From Planctomycetaceae bacterium (lineage in GTDB: Bacteria; Planctomycetota; Planctomycetia; Pirellulales; Thermoguttaceae), in the NCBI GenBank assembly GCA_031256755.1, contig JAIRPZ010000062.1, forward strand, positions 1 through 16,221: a stretch of 16,221 nt of DNA, written 5' to 3'. The notes beneath the pieces are model-generated. The model was not told the DNA's origin and did not search any database. It was given only the letters and a program-made list of their open reading frames with translations. Made by a program: the position numbers and the translations under genes. Shown here one piece after another: positions 6,878 to 13,345 of this stretch (position 1 is its first letter; each line of letters begins with the position of its first letter).

Positions 6878-7417
6878 ATGAATGAAAATACAACTGTTAT
6901 CATCGGTCTTGTTATTGTTCTTATCGTTGTTTCTGTGATCCGCGAAATACTGTGGAACAGCAGACGTGCGAAAAAAAGCCGCCGATACAACGGTCTTGCC
7001 AATCGGGAGCAACGGAAAACAACAACGAGCGGGAAACGTAGTTTCACGGTTCAGCCAAACCGGCAAATCAAAAATACCGGCAGGCAAAGGCGAGGCAGCG
7101 GTATTGTGAAGGCATTGCTTCCCGACGACACCATCGGCGACCGGCATCAGCGTTTTCTCTTGAAAACTGCCGACGGTCAAACACTGCTTATTGCACACAA
7201 CATCGATATTGCACCGTATCTGACAGGATTAGCAACTGGTGATACTGTCGAGTTTTACGGCGAATATTGCGAAAACTGGAATGAGAAAAAACAGCGGATG
7301 GAAGGAGTCATTCACCGGACACATAGTGATATAACCGGAAGGTATCCCGATGGATACTTGAAGTGGAACGGAAAAATATATTGCGATTTGTTGTTTGAAA
7401 TCGAACCTTCGGACTGA
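6878..7417 (+). CDS. Membrane-anchored DUF3465 family protein
   Basis: This 179-residue protein has a single N-terminal membrane helix (about 6-22), a basic linker (28-72) and a C-terminal domain matching DUF3465 (about 73-167). Recognisable family features are GSGIVKALLPDD (73-84), RHQRFLL (89-95), the core LLIAHNIDIAP (103-113), GDTVEFYGEY (121-130) and GVIHRTHSD (143-151) where the family usually has IHWTHHD. A charged insert (CENWNEKKQRME, 131-142) lies between the last two. DUF3465 proteins are small, exported or anchored, and have no known function; the fold probably resembles an OB-type beta barrel, which is my inference. The helix with the basic residues after it could place the domain on either side of the membrane. 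The gene is transcribed alone, divergent from rpiB, and ends in a hairpin. An in-frame ATG at 6818 would add 20 residues but falls inside the promoter. Confidence 0.8.
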   Translation: MNENTTVIIGLVIVLIVVSVIREILWNSRRAKKSRRYNGLANREQRKTTTSGKRSFTVQPNRQIKNTGRQRRGSGIVKALLPDDTIGDRHQRFLLKTADGQTLLIAHNIDIAPYLTGLATGDTVEFYGEYCENWNEKKQRMEGVIHRTHSDITGRYPDGYLKWNGKIYCDLLFEIEPSD

Positions 7418-7418
7418 T

Positions 7419-7460
7419 TGTCCCGCTCACAATAAACGTGAGTGACAGTATTTTCATTTC
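7419..7460 (+). terminator. Probable intrinsic terminator of the DUF3465 gene
   Basis: TGTC (7419-7422), a 2-nt bulge and GCTCAC (7425-7430) pair with GTGAGT (7438-7443) and GACA (7444-7447) around a 7-nt loop, with one G-U pair. A T-rich stretch (TATTTTCATTTCTT) follows from about 7449. It begins 2 bp after the gene's stop codon. Confidence 0.6.
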
Positions 7461-7722
7461 TTATGAACAAACTCCCTGCGTAAAATCTGTTCCGTTGCTT
7501 CCGGCATTGAGCGGGTCATCACATACAACACATACAACGATGGCAGACCACTTCATCTCCTCGCACACCGGCGGCGAAAATTGTCCGGCAGAACTTACAG
7601 AACGCGGATGTTCCCCCCGCTAGTGCGTTTTCTGATAAATTTACGGGATTTACGGATTATGAGGCATGGTCGCCGAAGGTCAGTCCTGTCCGAATCTCTG
7701 TCTCTGCGGTAAAAGAAAAACA
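7461..7722 (+). other. Gene-poor spacer upstream of ispG
   Basis: I see no convincing gene in this 262-bp stretch. It holds two imperfect 9-bp tandem repeats, CATACAACA/CATACAACG and TTTACGGGA/TTTACGGAT (near 7655), and at 7622-7632 the sequence AGTGCGTTTTC. The latter is a near-copy of both arms of the inverted repeat just past ispG. A 61-codon frame starting with GTG at 7438 overlaps the terminator and looks non-coding. Confidence 0.5.
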
Positions 7723-7752
7723 TCTACACGCCCGAATGAGAACCGGTATAAT
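7723..7752 (+). promoter_or_regulatory. Promoter of ispG, predicted leaderless
   Basis: A perfect TATAAT at 7747-7752 lies 6 nt before the ATG at 7759. TCTACA (7723-7728, four of six) is a possible -35 with an 18-bp spacer. The expected transcription start is at the ATG itself. This also argues against an upstream in-frame start at 7666. Confidence 0.6.
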
Positions 7753-7758
7753 ACCGCT

Positions 7759-8892
7759 ATGGGCAAAACGACACGCATTATTTCTATCGGCACGGTCAAA
7801 ATCGGCGGCGGACTGCCGGTTGTCCTGCAAAGTATGGCGGCAGCAAAAACCGCTGATATCAACGCCGTTGCCGAAACATGCAGCCGGTTAGCCGATGCCG
7901 GTGCCGGCTTGGTACGCGTTGCCGCCGACACCGCCGCCGATGCCGCCGCACTAAAAGAAATCCGCAAAAAAACAACCGCCAACCTTTCCGCGGACTTGCA
8001 GGAAAATTACCGCCTCGCCGAAACCGTCGCTCCGTTTGTCGATAAAATCCGCTACAACCCCGGTCATCTGCACCATGCCGAACCGGAAATCCCCTGGCAA
8101 ACGAAAGTCGAGCGGATTGTGAACATTGCCCGGCAATACGATTGCGCCCTGCGAATCGGAGTGAACTGCGGCAGTTTGGAAAACGCAGACCGGAACGGTT
8201 CGGGTATTGACTCCGCTCTGAACAGCGCATTTCAGCATGCCGGATTCATGGATTCGCTCGGCTTTGACCGGTTTTGTGTTTCAATTAAATCGTCCGACCC
8301 GCAGGCGGTTTTGTATGCGAATCGGCGGTTTGCGTCTATGCGTCCTGATGTTCCGCTGCATCTCGGTTTGACGGAAGCCGGTCTGCCGCCGGCAGGAATC
8401 CGAAAGTCCCGCCTTGCCCTCGAACCGCTGCTCGCCGAAGGCATCGGCGATACGCTCCGGGTTTCTCTGACCGTTCCGAATCAGCGGAAAGCGGAAGAAA
8501 TCGAGGCGGGACAGCAAATCCTGCAAAATGCCGCCGCAGGAATCGTGTTGACAGAAAAGGACTGGCAGCCGGATAAACTCAACATTATCAGTTGTCCGAG
8601 TTGTTCACGTGTCGAAAATGACCGGTTTGTGCAGTTAGCGGAACAGGTTCAGTCGGCAACGGAACCTTTGAAGGAAGTGCCGCTGACGATTGCGGTGATG
8701 GGTTGCCGGGTGAACGGTCCCGGCGAAACTGATCATGCTGACATCGGTTTGTGGTGCGGAGTCAATGCCGTCAATCTGAAACGCGGTTCAGTTTTGGTCG
8801 GTTCATTCCGGTATGAAGAAGTGGTCGAAAAAATGCTCGACGAAATTGCGGAAACCGTTTTGCCTGCCGCCCGTTCCAAACACGTTCCCTAG
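7759..8892 (+). CDS. ispG: 4-hydroxy-3-methylbut-2-enyl diphosphate synthase (IspG/GcpE)
   Basis: This is the penultimate enzyme of the MEP isoprenoid pathway. It reduces methylerythritol cyclodiphosphate to HMBPP with a [4Fe-4S] cluster in the cytoplasm. The 377-residue length fits the short bacterial form. The N-terminal TIM barrel shows VVLQSM (21-26), GAGLVRV (48-54), DKIRYNPGH (95-103) and RIGVNCGSL (132-140). The C-terminal cluster domain has SCPSC (278-282, Cys279 and Cys282), MGCRVNGPGE (314-323, Cys316) and the fourth ligand Glu323, seven residues after Cys316 as in E. coli IspG. Two small departures are QSMAAAKTAD where QSMTNTxTxD is usual, and SCSR where SCGR is usual. I chose the ATG at 7759 because homology and the promoter both begin there; an ATG at 7666 in the same frame gives 31 extra unlike residues. 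The gene is monocistronic, followed by a long inverted repeat that begins inside the stop codon. Confidence 0.96.
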   Translation: MGKTTRIISIGTVKIGGGLPVVLQSMAAAKTADINAVAETCSRLADAGAGLVRVAADTAADAAALKEIRKKTTANLSADLQENYRLAETVAPFVDKIRYNPGHLHHAEPEIPWQTKVERIVNIARQYDCALRIGVNCGSLENADRNGSGIDSALNSAFQHAGFMDSLGFDRFCVSIKSSDPQAVLYANRRFASMRPDVPLHLGLTEAGLPPAGIRKSRLALEPLLAEGIGDTLRVSLTVPNQRKAEEIEAGQQILQNAAAGIVLTEKDWQPDKLNIISCPSCSRVENDRFVQLAEQVQSATEPLKEVPLTIAVMGCRVNGPGETDHADIGLWCGVNAVNLKRGSVLVGSFRYEEVVEKMLDEIAETVLPAARSKHVP

Positions 8893-8939
8893 TGCATTTC
8901 CAAACCGCCGCAGGCGTACAACTCTATTGGAAACGCACT
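8891..8939. repeat. 13-bp inverted repeat directly after ispG
   Basis: AGTGCATTTCCAA (8891-8903) and TTGGAAACGCACT (8927-8939) pair with one mismatch around a 23-nt loop. The first two bases belong to the ispG stop codon. No T-run follows, so it is not a classical intrinsic terminator; it may protect the mRNA 3' end or be a small repeat element. A related AGTGCGTTTTC lies upstream of ispG at 7622-7632. Confidence 0.65.
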
Positions 8940-9014
8940 GTCACCAAAAGTCAAGATGCAAGCGAATTTTTACACAATACGAAGTGCCAATTTCTGAAGT
9001 ACTCTGATTTAGAC

Positions 9015-9042
9015 TTGCAAAAAGAAAAAACACGACTACAAT
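9015..9042 (+). promoter_or_regulatory. Probable promoter of the protease gene
   Basis: TTGCAA (9015-9020), a 16-bp A-rich spacer and TACAAT (9037-9042) form a good sigma-70 pair. Transcription would start near 9049, giving a leader of about 38 nt. No Shine-Dalgarno sequence precedes the ATG at 9087. Confidence 0.55.
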
Positions 9043-9086
9043 GGAAACGTTAAAGATCCATTGCCCTACTTAAAGTTGCCAATTTC

Positions 9087-10595
9087 ATGTCCAAAATTCT
9101 TGTTGAAATCAACAATAAATTTGAAGAAGTCACCAAATCGCAACTTTTTGAACTCGCTGCGGCAGGGCAAATACAGCCGGAAACACCTCTCATCTATGGA
9201 GAGCGTTCCACAAAAGTACGAAAAGTACGGGGGATTGTTTTTGCAAATCACAGACCGGTCAACGAAGAAAGTGTGTTTGGAATTGACGACTCCGTTATGT
9301 TTAATCCGGTACGCCGGACTCCGCCGGCAGTGGTACAGCAGAAACATCCGCAGACCGTTGCGGGGGCTGTTCCGGTACCGCAGCGACCGGAAAAACAGGG
9401 AAATCCGTTTTTACTCATTATCTTTTGTACAGTTGGCGTTCTGAACATTGCCATTCTCGCCGGGGTCATGACATGTTTTTGGACGGGTACAAAAACGGAA
9501 ACAAATACACAAAATCCTGCCGTTTCCGCTGTATCAGAAACAAAAATTAGAACTCAAGAAAAACTGCAAGAGCCGAAAAATACAGAAGAAATTATTGAGC
9601 AATGCGAACAATCAGTGGCCCATATTCAGGGCGTGCATAGCAGCGGAACCGGCTTTTTAATCAAACCCAATGTTGTCATCACCAATCGTCATGTCATTGA
9701 TTCTGAATTTTTAGAATTGACAGAAATTATATTTCCTTCTGTTCAGGGACACAACAAAGGTCCCTATAAAACGAAATTGCTTTACGCCGACCCTGAATGG
9801 GACATCGCTTTTCTCGAAGTCCAAACGGTATTGCCGCAGATGATCCTTGCAGAAAATCATCAATTTAAGCGGGGACAAGACATCGTGGTTATCGGCAATC
9901 CGGGTGAATTAGAAAATGCCGTCAATGTCGGTGTCTTGAGTTCGCAAAAAGAAATTAACGGGCAATTGTTCTATCAATTAGGGATTTCTATCAATCCGGG
10001 AAATTCCGGCGGCCCGGTCATTAACCGCAATGGCGAAGTCATCGGTGTGGCGACACTGAAATCAAATCAACAAGAAGGAATTGCTTATTGTATTCCCAGT
10101 CATAATGTATTGGAAGCATTGTCGGCGATGAACAAATTATCGGCAAACGACAAAGAGCGGCAAAACTCGCAGCACAGGGCAAAAGTTGCCTTTCAAATGC
10201 TTGCGGCAGTCCATTTGATATGTCAACACAGCATGATTGAGTATGATAATGCCATCCAACTTTCTCTGCAAAACGGCAGAAGTGCCGATGACGGAATCCG
10301 TTTAGTCAGCGGAGAAATTGATGAAGCAATGCGGGTGGTGGAGTATGTCTTTTTAGAGAACGTCAAGACAGAAATGATGGAAATTTGCCGCGATCGAAAC
10401 TTGTCCAAATCGTTGCGTGACAAACTTGCCGAATTTTATGCAAATTGCATAGAAATCAAAAGTTATGTTGATCGTCCGCGGGGAAATGCACAAACCTATA
10501 AAGCAAAATTAATTGCATTAACGGATACCGGAAGACGTTTGGCAACCCAGTTGCAAATGCAGTTAGGAATACCGGGCATTGCAGACGGACAATAA
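9087..10595 (+). CDS. Membrane-anchored trypsin-like serine protease with GYF_2-like N-terminal domain
   Basis: This 502-residue protein has three parts. Residues 1-55 resemble the GYF_2-like module of planctomycete membrane proteins (SQLFELAAAGQIQPETPLI, then GIVF). One transmembrane helix lies at about 107-131. Residues 165-345 form an S1/DegP-type protease with a complete catalytic triad: His202 in TNRHVI, Asp239 in WDIAFL and Ser307 in GNSGGP, preceded by SGTGFLI (186-192). No PDZ domain follows, unlike DegP or DegS; instead there is a helical tail (about 346-495). There is no cleavable signal peptide, so the N-terminal module should be cytoplasmic and the protease periplasmic, a DegS-like layout. 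The target is unknown; quality control or regulated cleavage of envelope proteins is plausible. The start fits the N-terminal module and the upstream promoter. The lipoprotein gene follows 151 bp later. Confidence 0.88.
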   Translation: MSKILVEINNKFEEVTKSQLFELAAAGQIQPETPLIYGERSTKVRKVRGIVFANHRPVNEESVFGIDDSVMFNPVRRTPPAVVQQKHPQTVAGAVPVPQRPEKQGNPFLLIIFCTVGVLNIAILAGVMTCFWTGTKTETNTQNPAVSAVSETKIRTQEKLQEPKNTEEIIEQCEQSVAHIQGVHSSGTGFLIKPNVVITNRHVIDSEFLELTEIIFPSVQGHNKGPYKTKLLYADPEWDIAFLEVQTVLPQMILAENHQFKRGQDIVVIGNPGELENAVNVGVLSSQKEINGQLFYQLGISINPGNSGGPVINRNGEVIGVATLKSNQQEGIAYCIPSHNVLEALSAMNKLSANDKERQNSQHRAKVAFQMLAAVHLICQHSMIEYDNAIQLSLQNGRSADDGIRLVSGEIDEAMRVVEYVFLENVKTEMMEICRDRNLSKSLRDKLAEFYANCIEIKSYVDRPRGNAQTYKAKLIALTDTGRRLATQLQMQLGIPGIADGQ

Positions 10596-10746
10596 TAAAC
10601 TCCTATTTTCAGCCGCGGCGGTTCGGCATTGTGCCGCTGTTAAGTCCGCACAAAAACAATCAAATAGCGGCTGCCTTAATTTTGCTCTTGCTCAAAGCCG
10701 GTGTAATGATTACGATCCGCCCGACTTTGCTGTTTCGCTGAAATCC

Positions 10747-12225
10747 ATGAACCGACTTGTTCCCACTCTTTTGTTGTCTGTTTTGATAGCCGGCTGCCAA
10801 ACGGCGGCTCCGCAGACGGCACCGACACGGCTGGTCAAAGAGACAAAACCGGCAGCAAAACCGTTTTTGTCTGCTGCTGCGAGGTTTTTGCAGCCCGTTC
10901 TGCCCGACCGGAGCGGCAATTCTGCCCAAAACGGTACTTCCGAAACAACGCCGCTGCTTGCCGCAAATCCCGCCGCTGACGTTTTACCTGTCCGTCATTC
11001 CTCCCGACCGCTTTATCAAGCCGGTTCCGTTTCGCCGCCGAAAGAGTTTTTGACATCGGATTCTGTTGAAAAAACCGTTCAAACCGCTGCGTCCAAAAAC
11101 CGTCCTGCGGCAAAAACGGTGCTGCCGGTCGAAGATGCCGCGGACAATACCGCCGCTCCGCTTCCCGATGACGATGATCCAATCGCCGCCGTGAAGCCGC
11201 GTCATTCCCAATCACGCCGTTTGCCGGAACGAAAACGGAATATCGAACCGGAAGACGAAGACGGGTATGAAACCGGCAGCGAACCGGCAGAGCCGATTGT
11301 GGCGCAGACAGCGGGAAAACGTCCGCCGTCAGTATTGCCGAAAGAAACGCCGGTTTATCCTTCACTGATTCAACTTCCCGGTGCGCAATTCCCGCCGGCT
11401 GCGGGTTCCGGTGCAAGTTCCGGCGGTATTGTGCAAACGAGTTATCAAACGCAAACGCCGTTCCCGGCAGCCGCTTCTGCGTCTTCACGCGGTGCCGGCG
11501 ATTGGCAGCCGCATATCCGGGCAGGGATTGATCAACTGCGCTTTCAGATTGAGCAGATTCCGAATGGAAAAACGCCGGAAAACGAAATGCGTCTCCGTAT
11601 GCTGGAAACGGTGCTGGGCAACCGGTCTGAAGCGGCAAAACCGATGCAGACCGTCGACCAAACGGTGAACGATTTTATGGGGGAACACGTTCTCGGACTC
11701 GCTGCGCTGATGGACGATGCCTCGCCAAACAGCCGGGAAAAGTATATCAGTGCGGCTTATCGTTTCAATGAAAGTTTGTCTCACTTGCAAAATCTTTGCC
11801 CGATTAAATTCAAAAAAGTGATTCCGGTTGAGGACTGGGTTGAATTCGGGGTTTATACGCCGCGGACGCGGGAATACAATCCGGGGGAAATGTTTTATAT
11901 CTATCTGGAACTTGAAAACCTGTCAGTCCGCCGTGTGGCTGACGGTTTTAATATTTGTACGGCATTAAGTTATGAGATTCGGGATGAGACCGCGAATGTG
12001 GTTGCCAAACACGATGCGCCTGTTCCGCCGGAATTGACAACGCAAAGCCGAAAGCGGGATTATTGCCTGCATCTGGAAGGGATGATTCCGAAAACATTGG
12101 CTCCGGGACGCTATTATTTGCGGATTATGATAACGGATTTGAATGACACCGCGCGGCAGTATGCGGATGAGCAAATTTCGCTCAAGGTAGCACCGGCGAT
12201 GAAACAAACCGAAACGCCGCATTAG
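10747..12225 (+). CDS. Lipoprotein with long disordered linker and conserved C-terminal domain
   Basis: I do not recognise a named family. The 492-residue product starts with a lipoprotein signal peptide whose lipobox is LIAG-C, with Cys17 as the lipidation site, so it should be anchored in a membrane facing the periplasm or cell surface. Residues 18 to about 250 are rich in Pro, Ala, Ser and charged residues, with a DDDD run and an acidic EPEDEDGYE patch, and look disordered. Residues 251-350 are mainly helical. Residues 355-482 look like a beta-rich domain (VEFGVYTPRTREYNPGEMFY, YLELENLSV, GRYYLRIMITDLND) of the kind seen in planctomycete lipoproteins. The ATG at 10747 is fixed by the signal peptide; the frame is open upstream to 10579 but those residues are unlike any export signal. 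A structural envelope role is a guess. Confidence 0.8.
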   Translation: MNRLVPTLLLSVLIAGCQTAAPQTAPTRLVKETKPAAKPFLSAAARFLQPVLPDRSGNSAQNGTSETTPLLAANPAADVLPVRHSSRPLYQAGSVSPPKEFLTSDSVEKTVQTAASKNRPAAKTVLPVEDAADNTAAPLPDDDDPIAAVKPRHSQSRRLPERKRNIEPEDEDGYETGSEPAEPIVAQTAGKRPPSVLPKETPVYPSLIQLPGAQFPPAAGSGASSGGIVQTSYQTQTPFPAAASASSRGAGDWQPHIRAGIDQLRFQIEQIPNGKTPENEMRLRMLETVLGNRSEAAKPMQTVDQTVNDFMGEHVLGLAALMDDASPNSREKYISAAYRFNESLSHLQNLCPIKFKKVIPVEDWVEFGVYTPRTREYNPGEMFYIYLELENLSVRRVADGFNICTALSYEIRDETANVVAKHDAPVPPELTTQSRKRDYCLHLEGMIPKTLAPGRYYLRIMITDLNDTARQYADEQISLKVAPAMKQTETPH

Positions 12226-12303
12226 TAATTGCCGGTTTTGCTCTTGCTATTTTTACCGGAATTGTTATGCTTTCGCCGGTTGCCGAAATTGTCCTGAACA
12301 TTT

Positions 12304-12819
12304 ATGTCGCTAGAAAAACGGGCTGCGCCCATTCAGTTGATCCTTTCCGATGTTGACGGTGTGATGACCGACAGCACTATCGAAATCGACCATGCCGGAA
12401 ACGAATCCAAACGGTTCAGCACCCTTGACGGCTACGGTATCCGCATGTGGCGGCAAGCCGGTTTTGCCGTCGGACTCATCACCGGCAGAAGCAGCCCCTG
12501 CATTTTTCACCGCGCCAAAGATATCGGAATCGAAATTGTCCGAACCGGTACGTTTGCAAAATGGGAAGCAGTGGTCGAAATTGCCGAAGAACACAAATTG
12601 TCTCTGGAACAAATTGCCTTTATCGGCGATGATTTGCCGGATTTGCCGGTTATCCGGGCTGTCGGACTCGGTGTTACGGTTCCGCACGCGCCGCAAGTGC
12701 TGAAAAATGCGGCAGAATACATTACGCAGCGTCCGGGCGGCTACGGTGCTGTCCGCGATCTGATCGATCAAATCCTGAAAATTAAAGGAACAAAAACCGA
12801 ATTCGGCGATGTGTTTTAA
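12304..12819 (+). CDS. kdsC: 3-deoxy-D-manno-octulosonate 8-phosphate phosphatase, HAD superfamily
   Basis: KdsC removes phosphate from Kdo 8-phosphate to give Kdo, the step before KdsB. The 171-residue length is typical for this capless type C0 HAD enzyme, which usually forms tetramers. Visible motifs are SDVDGVMTD (15-23, nucleophile Asp16 and general acid Asp18), GLITGRSS (57-64, motif II), a lysine in the TGTFAKWEA segment (Lys86) and FIGDDLPDLP (106-115, Asp109 and Asp110 for Mg). The C-terminal RPGGYGAVRDLIDQIL (143-158) is the family tail that reaches the neighbouring active site. There is no Shine-Dalgarno sequence and no strong promoter. The gene starts 78 bp after the lipoprotein stop and might be read through from it. 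Its stop codon overlaps the nusB stop. The relative CMP-N-acylneuraminate synthetase C-terminal domain is similar, but kdsB in the window favours KdsC. Confidence 0.93.
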   Translation: MSLEKRAAPIQLILSDVDGVMTDSTIEIDHAGNESKRFSTLDGYGIRMWRQAGFAVGLITGRSSPCIFHRAKDIGIEIVRTGTFAKWEAVVEIAEEHKLSLEQIAFIGDDLPDLPVIRAVGLGVTVPHAPQVLKNAAEYITQRPGGYGAVRDLIDQILKIKGTKTEFGDVF

Positions 12820-13262
12820 TCCGCCTTTTTCAGCCGGTCAAGAATTCCGTTGACAAATCCCGGTGAATCCTTTGTTCCGAATTTTTTCGCCAGTTCGACG
12901 GCTTCATTGATGGCAACGGCTTTCGGAAGATCCGTAAACAAAATTTCAAATGCTGCCAGCCGCAAAATATTCCGGTCGACACAATTGATCCGCTCAAGTG
13001 TCCAATTCCGGGCAATGGACGCAATCTGACCGTCAATTTCTTTTTGATGCAGAACCGTTCCCGACAAAAGTTGGCGGGCGAATTGCAGCAGCGGCAAATG
13101 TTTCGGCAATTCCTGCGCAAAATACGTTTCCGCATAACTGTTGATCGAACCGGTGTTCAAATCTTCCTGATAAAGCATTTGGAACACAACGGTTCGCACC
13201 AAACTTCGGTTTGCAAATTTGCCGGCGGGATAATCTCCGGCGGAGTTGATCGGTTCGGACAT
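12816..13262 (-). CDS. nusB: Transcription antitermination factor NusB
   Basis: NusB binds boxA RNA together with ribosomal protein S10 and promotes antitermination at rRNA operons. The 148-residue length is normal and the protein is all-helical and cytoplasmic. Family motifs are RSLVRTVVFQMLYQEDL (19-35), NWTLERINCVDRNILRLA (86-103), FEIL (105-108), and the conserved C-terminal block from VAINEAVELAKKFGT (116-130) to FVNGILDRL (136-144). The first 18 residues are not conserved; a slightly later start is possible, but no better start codon is seen. It lies 75 bp downstream of the histidine kinase in the same direction, with its own extended -10 element inside the kinase stop codon. Its end overlaps the kdsC end by 4 bp, convergently. 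ribH, a common partner in other bacteria, is absent here. Confidence 0.95.
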   Translation of the reverse strand: MSEPINSAGDYPAGKFANRSLVRTVVFQMLYQEDLNTGSINSYAETYFAQELPKHLPLLQFARQLLSGTVLHQKEIDGQIASIARNWTLERINCVDRNILRLAAFEILFTDLPKAVAINEAVELAKKFGTKDSPGFVNGILDRLKKAD

Positions 13263-13336
13263 GACGGATTTTCGGTGTGCGTTTCTGCGCAGGTTCGGGC
13301 GGATTTTTCCGGCACCTTCGATAGGATTGCCGCCGG

Positions 13337-13345
13337 ATTATAACA
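13337..13345 (-). promoter_or_regulatory. Extended -10 promoter element for nusB, within the kinase stop codon
   Basis: On the minus strand TGTTATAAT (13345-13337) has a perfect -10 hexamer plus the extended TG. Its TAA is the stop codon of the histidine kinase gene. The -35 region (TGCCGG at 17 bp) is poor. Transcription would start near 13330, about 68 nt before the nusB ATG. Confidence 0.5.

Noticed and set aside
6006..6881. Long plus-strand frame antisense to rpiB and the glycosyltransferase
   Set aside because: Both antisense genes have clear family motifs in full; this frame has no recognisable domain and crosses two promoters.
7438..7623. A 61-codon frame with GTG start whose N terminus (SDSIFISYEQ) recalls a TIR-domain opening
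   Set aside because: It starts inside the terminator hairpin of the previous gene, has no ribosome binding site or promoter, and the rest (Thr/His-rich, tandem-repeat derived) shows no TIR features.
7540..7680. Short tandem repeats examined as a CRISPR array or iteron cluster
   Set aside because: Only two copies of each 9-bp unit are present, with no spacers, regular period or associated genes.
10835..11638. 267-codon minus-strand frame antisense to the lipoprotein
   Set aside because: The lipoprotein has a signal peptide, lipobox and a plausible C-terminal domain; the antisense frame is Arg/Pro/His-rich low-complexity sequence typical of a shadow.
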